From: Pseudomonadota bacterium
GTDB lineage: Bacteria; Pseudomonadota; Alphaproteobacteria; Acetobacterales; Acetobacteraceae
Assembly: GCA_021828605.1 (NCBI GenBank)
Contig: JAJZEG010000120.1
Location: forward strand, 1-10,272
DNA: 10,272 bases
Reading direction: 5' to 3'
Below the pieces are notes generated by a model that saw only the letters and a program-made list of their open reading frames with translations, did not search any database and was not told where the DNA came from. Positions 6,001 through 10,272 of the stretch are shown here, piece after piece (within the stretch, counting starts at the first letter, position 1; each line of letters begins with the position of its first letter). The position numbers and the translations under genes are program-made.

Positions 6001-6681
6001 ATGAAATTATTGATCATCGATGATGAGCCGAAAACCGCGTCCTTCCTCAAAAAGGGGCTTGAGGAAAACGGCTTTAGCGTCGATGCGATTGAGAATGGAA
6101 CAGTGGGCTTCTATCAGGCGCGCCATGGCCGGTATGATTTGATTATTTTGGATGTCATGCTGCCCGGCCAGGATGGCTGGTCGATTATCAGGACGCTGCG
6201 CCAAAGCCGTGATGAAACACCGGTTTTGTTTTTGACCGCGCGCGATGGCGTGCCGGATCGGGTGCGCGGCCTGGAACTGGGCGCTGATGATTACATCACC
6301 AAGCCGTTTGCCTTTTCTGAATTGCTGGCACGGATCAGGGCGATTTTGCGACGCGGGCCGACGCGCCATGTTGCAACCTTGCAGGTGGCGGATCTGGAAA
6401 TCGACGTACAGCGGCATAAGGTGACTCGCAATGGCAAATTGCTTGATTTGACTCCCAAGGAGTTTTTGCTGGTCGCGCTGCTCGCCCGGCGTACCGGCGA
6501 TGTGATTTCCCGCAGTCTGATCGCCGAACAGGTTTGGGGGGTGAATTTTGATAGCGGCACCAATGTGGTTGATGTGCATATGCGCCGTCTGCGCTCGAAA
6601 CTCGATGATCCGTTCGAGTTGAAATTGGTGCATACGGTTAGAGGCATTGGATATGTTCTTGAAGACCGAACCGCGCGCTAA
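6001..6681 (+). CDS. OmpR-family response regulator, heavy-metal (CusR/CopR-like) type
   Basis: At 226 residues it is a standard OmpR/PhoB-class DNA-binding regulator. The receiver domain (1-115) has the acidic pair D7-D8, phospho-acceptor D51 in [15 protein letters not shown]79 in FLTARD and K101 in ITKPF. The C-terminal winged helix (about 127-222) shows [41 protein letters not shown] and the closing [10 protein letters not shown]. Overall wording is closest to the CusR/CopR/IrlR group that controls metal efflux, and the genes that follow encode efflux components, so copper/silver or another metal is the likely signal. The likely binding site is the dyad at 8148-8163. Its end overlaps the kinase gene by 29 bases. 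Subfamily and ligand are inferences. Confidence 0.94.
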   Translation: MKLLIIDDEPKTASFLKKGLEENGFSVDAIENGTVGFYQARHGRYDLIILDVMLPGQDGWSIIRTLRQSRDETPVLFLTARDGVPDRVRGLELGADDYITKPFAFSELLARIRAILRRGPTRHVATLQVADLEIDVQRHKVTRNGKLLDLTPKEFLLVALLARRTGDVISRSLIAEQVWGVNFDSGTNVVDVHMRRLRSKLDDPFELKLVHTVRGIGYVLEDRTAR

Positions 6682-8137
6682 TCCAGACGGCCCAAACTGG
6701 GCCTTGACTGGCTTGCGCCGGTTTGGCGGCTCGATGGTGCTGCGCATGACCGCTTGGTATGCCGGATCATCCTTTATGCTGACCCTGATCGCCACCAGTT
6801 TTTTATACGTCACGGTCGCTGGGAATATGAAATCCGAGGACCGACGGATTTTACGCAACACCGCCGCTAATTTGCATTATCTATTGCGCCAATCAAGCAA
6901 CGTCCATCAGGCGCAGCTTCTGCTCGCGCGTTCAACCGGGCCGTTCGTGCGCCCCCAATTAATTTGGATTCGCGTGATTTCCGCTAACGGTCAGACCGTG
7001 CTCGAAACCAAGGGCATGGACCGCGCCTTGCCAATGTCGAACTTCCCGGCACTGCAATCAATTCCCACCGGTCGCGACGTGATCCGCACCATCCATACCG
7101 GTTCGGGCCGCCTGTTCCAAACATTGAGCCAACGCATTGTTAGTTCCGGCGGGCGAAACCAGATTTTTCAGGTCGCGGTGGATCGCACCAACGAGCAGCG
7201 TTTGCTCGTCCATTACCGGGAAACCTTGCTGATTGTGCTGATCATTGCCCTGGCTTTGTGCTCGGCCATTGGATTTGCGATTGCGCGCGGTGGGATGCGT
7301 CCGGTGGTGCGGATTATCAGGACGACGCGGCTGATCCGCTCCTCGACATTGCATGAACGCCTCGATACCGCGCGATTGCCGACCGAGCTGCAATCGCTCG
7401 CCGGCACCTTTAATGACATGCTGGACCGGCTTGAGGACTCCTTCGCCCAAATCTCGCAATTTTCAGCCGATGTCGCGCATGAATTACGCACACCGGTCAA
7501 TAATTTGCGGGGCGAAATCGAAGTGGCGCTAGGCAAGCCGCGCGCGCCCGATGAGTATCGCGATGTGCTTGGCTCGGCCTTGGAGGAATGCGACCGGATC
7601 AATCGGGTGATCCATGGCTTGTTATTCCTCGCCCATGCTGAAACCGCTGGAGCAAACCCGGATCGTGAGACGCTGAATGTGGGCGCCGAAATCGGATCGA
7701 TCCTGGAGTTTTATGAACCGGCGGCGTCCGAGGCGGGTGTCAGTTTGACGGCGAGCGTGCAAGGCGATGTGTTCGCCCTATTTGATCGGGTTTTGTTCCA
7801 GCAGGCGATTGGCAATTTGGTCACCAATGCCCTTGCTTACACGCCGCGCGGCGGTTCGGTGACGCTGACGGCGGCGCAGGAGGGCGAACGATTGCGGATT
7901 GAGGTGATCGATACCGGCCAGGGCATTGCGCCTGAGCATTTGCCGCATGTTTTCGACCGATTCTATCGGGCTGATCCGTCCCGATCGAGTATCGGTGGTA
8001 ATTTCGGGCTCGGGCTCTCGGTGGTCAGGAGCATCGCGATGCTGCATGCGGGCACGGTATCCATCGACAGCACGCCGGGTCGCGGCACAGTTGTAACCAT
8101 GGTGACACCATCGCGCATCGAGAACCCTGTCGCCTGA
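6653..8137 (+). CDS. Heavy-metal-type sensor histidine kinase
   Basis: A 494-residue inner-membrane kinase pairing with the upstream regulator. Transmembrane segments lie at about 33-57 and 191-211, enclosing a periplasmic sensor domain of some 130 residues; a HAMP linker follows (about 212-264). The H-box [15 protein letters not shown] has the phospho-acceptor H276. The ATPase domain shows the N-box [12 protein letters not shown] (387-398), [11 protein letters not shown] (420-430), [11 protein letters not shown] (434-444) and GLGLSVV (452-458). The layout and wording fit the CusS/IrlS heavy-metal kinases. The start at ATG 6653 is preferred because AGAGG (6640-6644) lies eight bases before it; a TTG two codons earlier (6647) is too close to that site. 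The periplasmic part has few Cys, Met or His residues grouped as an evident metal site, so the ligand cannot be named. Confidence 0.93.
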   Translation: MFLKTEPRANPDGPNWALTGLRRFGGSMVLRMTAWYAGSSFMLTLIATSFLYVTVAGNMKSEDRRILRNTAANLHYLLRQSSNVHQAQLLLARSTGPFVRPQLIWIRVISANGQTVLETKGMDRALPMSNFPALQSIPTGRDVIRTIHTGSGRLFQTLSQRIVSSGGRNQIFQVAVDRTNEQRLLVHYRETLLIVLIIALALCSAIGFAIARGGMRPVVRIIRTTRLIRSSTLHERLDTARLPTELQSLAGTFNDMLDRLEDSFAQISQFSADVAHELRTPVNNLRGEIEVALGKPRAPDEYRDVLGSALEECDRINRVIHGLLFLAHAETAGANPDRETLNVGAEIGSILEFYEPAASEAGVSLTASVQGDVFALFDRVLFQQAIGNLVTNALAYTPRGGSVTLTAAQEGERLRIEVIDTGQGIAPEHLPHVFDRFYRADPSRSSIGGNFGLGLSVVRSIAMLHAGTVSIDSTPGRGTVVTMVTPSRIENPVA

Positions 8138-8147
8138 TACCCCCATT

Positions 8148-8163
8148 ATGACAGAAATGTCAT
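8148..8163. promoter_or_regulatory. CusR-like operator (perfect 16-base dyad)
   Basis: ATGACA-GAAA-TGTCAT is a perfect inverted repeat lying between the kinase stop and the efflux channel gene. The E. coli CusR box is AAAATGACA-ANNT-TGTCATTTT, with the same half-sites and the same four-base gap. The response regulator just upstream is of the same subfamily, so this is very likely its binding site for inducing the channel-adaptor operon. A second looser dyad, GTCA-GAAT-TGAC (8181-8192), is centred 31 bases away, about three helical turns. Confidence 0.75.
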
Positions 8164-8187
8164 GTTGGCGTGCGCAAAACGTCAGAA

Positions 8188-8216
8188 TTGACTGGTATGA
8201 CGCTCGGCGATGAGTA
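8188..8216 (+). promoter_or_regulatory. Possible promoter of the efflux operon
   Basis: TTGACT (8188-8193) matches five of six -35 bases. At 17 bases the -10 (TGAGTA, 8211-8216) is poor, as is common for promoters needing an activator. TATGGT (8215-8220) is an alternative at 21 bases. The CusR-like dyad ends 24 bases before the -35, suitable for activation. Confidence 0.35.
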
Positions 8217-8234
8217 TGGTCATGATGGTTGATT

Positions 8235-8255
8235 TTGCCGAAATTGCTTCGGCAA
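8235..8255 (+). repeat. Eight-pair perfect hairpin in the leader of the efflux channel gene
   Basis: TTGCCGAA (8235-8242) and TTCGGCAA (8248-8255) pair perfectly around the loop ATTGC. No T-run follows, so it is not a terminator. It ends 31 bases before the channel gene's ATG and would lie in the 5' untranslated region if transcription starts near 8224. It could stabilise the mRNA, modulate translation or be a second protein-binding dyad. Confidence 0.5.
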
Positions 8256-8286
8256 TGGGGCTACGGTTGAACACGGGGCTTGCTGG

Positions 8287-9648
8287 ATGAGGGGAACGCT
8301 GGTTCGCACTCTGGCGGCGCTGGGCTTGGTGATCGGGTTGGCGGGTTGCGCCACCTATCATCGGCGGCCCCTCGATGCTGCGGCGTCTGGCCATCAGCTG
8401 CTGGCGCGCCGGTTGAGCGATAAGCGCTTGCTCACATTTTTGGCGGCGATGGGTCAGCCCACCGCGCCCGCGCGCTGGGGCTTGAAGTCGCTCACCTTGG
8501 TCGCTTTGTATGAACGACCGGGGCTGAAACTCGCCCATGCCAGCCTGTCCGCCGCTCTTGCCCGCGAAATCACCGCGCGCGCGCTGCCCAACCCAACCTT
8601 GTCGCTATCGCCCACCTATAATTCCAGTGGTTTGGTGCCCTCGCCGTGGAAAATCGGACCGCTGGTGACGTTTTTGATCCAGAGTTATGGCGCCCGACCC
8701 GCGCAAATCGCGGAGGCGCGCGATTTGATCCATGCCGCGCGCGCCAAATTGGTGATTGCCGCCTGGCGACAACGGGCGTCGGTGCGGCGGGCATTTTTAG
8801 CACTCTGGTATGCACGCGCGCAGCTTCGGCTAGCCCGACATGGCGCCGGGTTGGCGGCCCAAGCGGCCAGCGTGACCCAGCAGCGTTATCGGGCCGGCAT
8901 GATTTCGGCGGCGACCGATAATGTGGCGGCAATTACCGCCGAACAACAACACTTCGCACAAGCGCTCGCGGTTCGGCGGGTGCGCTTGGCGCGTGCCGGT
9001 TTGGCCGGAGCAATCGGCATGCCGGTATCGGCGTTGCGCGGCATTCCACTCGATTTTACCACGTTGCGCGATCATCCCTTACCCGCTCATCTGGGTGCGC
9101 TGCGCGCGGCGGCTTTAGCGGGGCGACCGGACATTCAGGCGGCGCTGGCCCGTTATCAGGCCGCGCAAAATAAACTGCGTTTCGCGATTGCCAGTCAGTA
9201 TCCATCCTTGCAGATCGGCCCTGGTTATTTATACGATCAGGGTCAAAATAAATATGTGCTGGGCCTCTCATTGCCGCTGCCGATTTTTAACCAGAACCAA
9301 GGTCCGATTGCCACCGCTCGCGCGGGTCGGGCGGTCGCGGCGGCGCAATTTGATCGCACCCAACAACAGGCCCTCGCCCAAATCGATAACGCAATCACCG
9401 ATTTGCGCGCCAGCCAACGCACGGTTCAGGCCGCCCGTGCGGCGGTTCGCGCGGCGGCAACGCGCGTGCATTATGCCAGAAATGCCTTTGCCGCCGGTGC
9501 CACCGGTCGGCTGCGATTAATCGGCGCGCAGCAGGCCGCCTATTATGCGCAATTTGATTTACTAACCGCGCGCGATCAGGAACGCACGGCGATCGGCCAG
9601 GTCGAGAGTGCGCTTTATCACCCGATTTTTGGAGATGCGACATCGTGA
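8287..9648 (+). CDS. TolC/CzcC-like outer-membrane efflux lipoprotein
   Basis: The 453-residue product is the outer-membrane channel of a tripartite RND efflux pump. The N-terminus is a lipoprotein signal with lipobox L18-A19-G20-C21, so C21 should be acylated, as in CusC and OprM. The body shows the two-fold outer-membrane-factor repeat: long Ala/Arg-rich helices (about 75-235 and 270-445), each with a strand segment. Diagnostic phrases are ITARALPNPTLSLSP, AGRPDIQAALARYQAAQ and GLSLPLPIFNQNQGPIATAR, the last being very like CzcC-type metal channels. Length is normal (about 420-480). The ATG at 8287 has GGGG (8275-8278) at eight bases. Its stop overlaps the adaptor start. The preceding two-component genes and the CusR-like dyad point to metal efflux, but the exact substrate is open. 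Confidence 0.92.
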   Translation: MRGTLVRTLAALGLVIGLAGCATYHRRPLDAAASGHQLLARRLSDKRLLTFLAAMGQPTAPARWGLKSLTLVALYERPGLKLAHASLSAALAREITARALPNPTLSLSPTYNSSGLVPSPWKIGPLVTFLIQSYGARPAQIAEARDLIHAARAKLVIAAWRQRASVRRAFLALWYARAQLRLARHGAGLAAQAASVTQQRYRAGMISAATDNVAAITAEQQHFAQALAVRRVRLARAGLAGAIGMPVSALRGIPLDFTTLRDHPLPAHLGALRAAALAGRPDIQAALARYQAAQNKLRFAIASQYPSLQIGPGYLYDQGQNKYVLGLSLPLPIFNQNQGPIATARAGRAVAAAQFDRTQQQALAQIDNAITDLRASQRTVQAARAAVRAAATRVHYARNAFAAGATGRLRLIGAQQAAYYAQFDLLTARDQERTAIGQVESALYHPIFGDATS

Positions 9649-10272
9649 TCCGCAATATGGTTATCGGCCTCGCATTCTGCCTCGTCGCGCTGGGCTCGCA
9701 TGCAAACGCGGCGTCCTTCAAGGTTGATCCGGCGGCGCAACAGGCTGGCGGCGTGGTGGTGCAAACCTTGAGCGCCGTGCAGTCAACGCCGAGCCGCAAT
9801 GCCGATGGCCTGGTGCTCGATCCAGGCACGCTGATCGCGTTGCGCAGTCAAATTCAGGCGGCCCAAGCCGGAAAAACGGTCGCAGCCCAAGCGCTGAGCC
9901 GGGCACGGCAACTCTACCGCGCGGGCCATAATATCGCGATGGCTCAACTGCAGCGCGCCGAAGCCGCCAACGCGACAGCAGCAGCGCGCACCGATGCGCT
10001 CAGCGCCAAGGCCCGCGCCGCGTGGGGTCCGGTATTGGGTAAGGCGGTGATTAACGGGGCACCGATCATTCAGGCGTTAAGCAAGGTTAAAGAGACTCTG
10101 ATCGAAGTGGCGGTGACCGGGCCTAGGTTCAAACCGCCGACATCCGCCCTGGCGCGCGTCGGTGATGCACGCCCGGTTCAGTTGCATTATATCGGCCCGG
10201 CATCGCGCGTGCCCTCGGGGATCATCGGGCAGGGGTTCTATTATCGCGGACCCGCTTCCCTGCCGATTGGCC
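9645..10272 (+). CDS. Probable RND periplasmic adaptor (membrane fusion protein), 3' end outside window
   Basis: A frame starting with GTG at 9645 stays open to the window edge (209 complete codons). GTG shares four bases with the channel gene's stop (GTGA), and GGAG lies at 9631-9634, favouring it over the ATG at 9657. The first 22 residues are a signal peptide (ending SHANA, cleavage after A22) without a lipobox Cys. Residues about 35-60 (GGVVVQTLSAVQ through GLVLDPGTL) resemble the first strands of an adaptor. Residues 62-126 are Ala/Gln/Arg-rich and could form the coiled-coil hairpin, with A-R-Q-L-Y-R-A-G-H-N at its turn. Later, LIEVAVTG and the segment up to the edge could be the beta-barrel. 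It would link the outer-membrane channel to an inner-membrane RND pump. No standard biotinyl-lipoyl signature is obvious, so this is a divergent adaptor; position in the operon is the main support. Confidence 0.72.
   Translation, partial: MIRNMVIGLAFCLVALGSHANAASFKVDPAAQQAGGVVVQTLSAVQSTPSRNADGLVLDPGTLIALRSQIQAAQAGKTVAAQALSRARQLYRAGHNIAMAQLQRAEAANATAAARTDALSAKARAAWGPVLGKAVINGAPIIQALSKVKETLIEVAVTGPRFKPPTSALARVGDARPVQLHYIGPASRVPSGIIGQGFYYRGPASLPIG

Noticed and set aside
6007..6861. A 284-codon open frame on the minus strand across the response regulator and kinase genes
   Set aside because: It lies fully antisense to two genes with clear family motifs, and its translation shows no recognisable domain. 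It is a product of GC-rich codon use.
1..10272. CRISPR arrays, insertion sequences or long direct repeats
   Set aside because: No regularly spaced repeats, transposase-like frames or long terminal inverted repeats were seen on reading both strands.

Overview
The window reads as ordinary chromosomal DNA of a moderately GC-rich alphaproteobacterium. The tRNA-Glu carries an encoded CCA end. The mix of genes (RecJ, BrnT-type toxin, paired YceI proteins around a cytochrome b561, CzcC-like channel) would fit Acetobacteraceae or a related acidophilic group. The genus is inference; no marker here fixes it. No insertion sequence, integrase, phage gene or CRISPR array is visible.

Layout. (1) 1-1547: 3' part of recJ, whose 5' end lies outside the window. 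(2) 1595-1670: tRNA-Glu(CTC), followed by a 176-base gap with hairpins, a possible terminator and a promoter/operator. (3) 1847-2445: a two-gene toxin-antitoxin module, a BrnT-like toxin followed by an XRE-type HTH antitoxin, the frames overlapping by 13 bases. (4) 2414-3355, minus strand: a LysR regulator, converging on the antitoxin and diverging from the next block. (5) 3491-5925: a tightly packed run, FMN-dependent azoreductase, YceI, cytochrome b561, YceI, probably one transcript, with a textbook LysR box in the divergent promoter region. (6) 6001-8137: an OmpR-type response regulator and a heavy-metal-type sensor kinase with overlapping frames. (7) 8287-10272: a TolC/CzcC-like outer-membrane lipoprotein and, overlapping it by four bases, the start of a periplasmic adaptor that runs off the window. 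An RND pump gene would be expected next.

How the genes may work together. The regulator/kinase pair and the channel/adaptor pair look like one envelope-stress efflux locus of the CusRS-CusCBA kind. A perfect 16-base dyad, ATGACA-N4-TGTCAT, sits directly in front of the channel gene and has the same half-sites and spacing as the E. coli CusR box. The azoreductase/YceI/b561/YceI block looks like a redox unit: a cytosolic flavin quinone/azo reductase, a membrane dihaem cytochrome that exchanges electrons with quinone, and two exported lipocalin-like carriers for isoprenoid-type lipids. The most interesting points are the Cus-like operator, the YceI-b561-YceI sandwich under LysR control, and the BrnT toxin paired with an HTH antitoxin that keeps a BrnA-like acidic segment.
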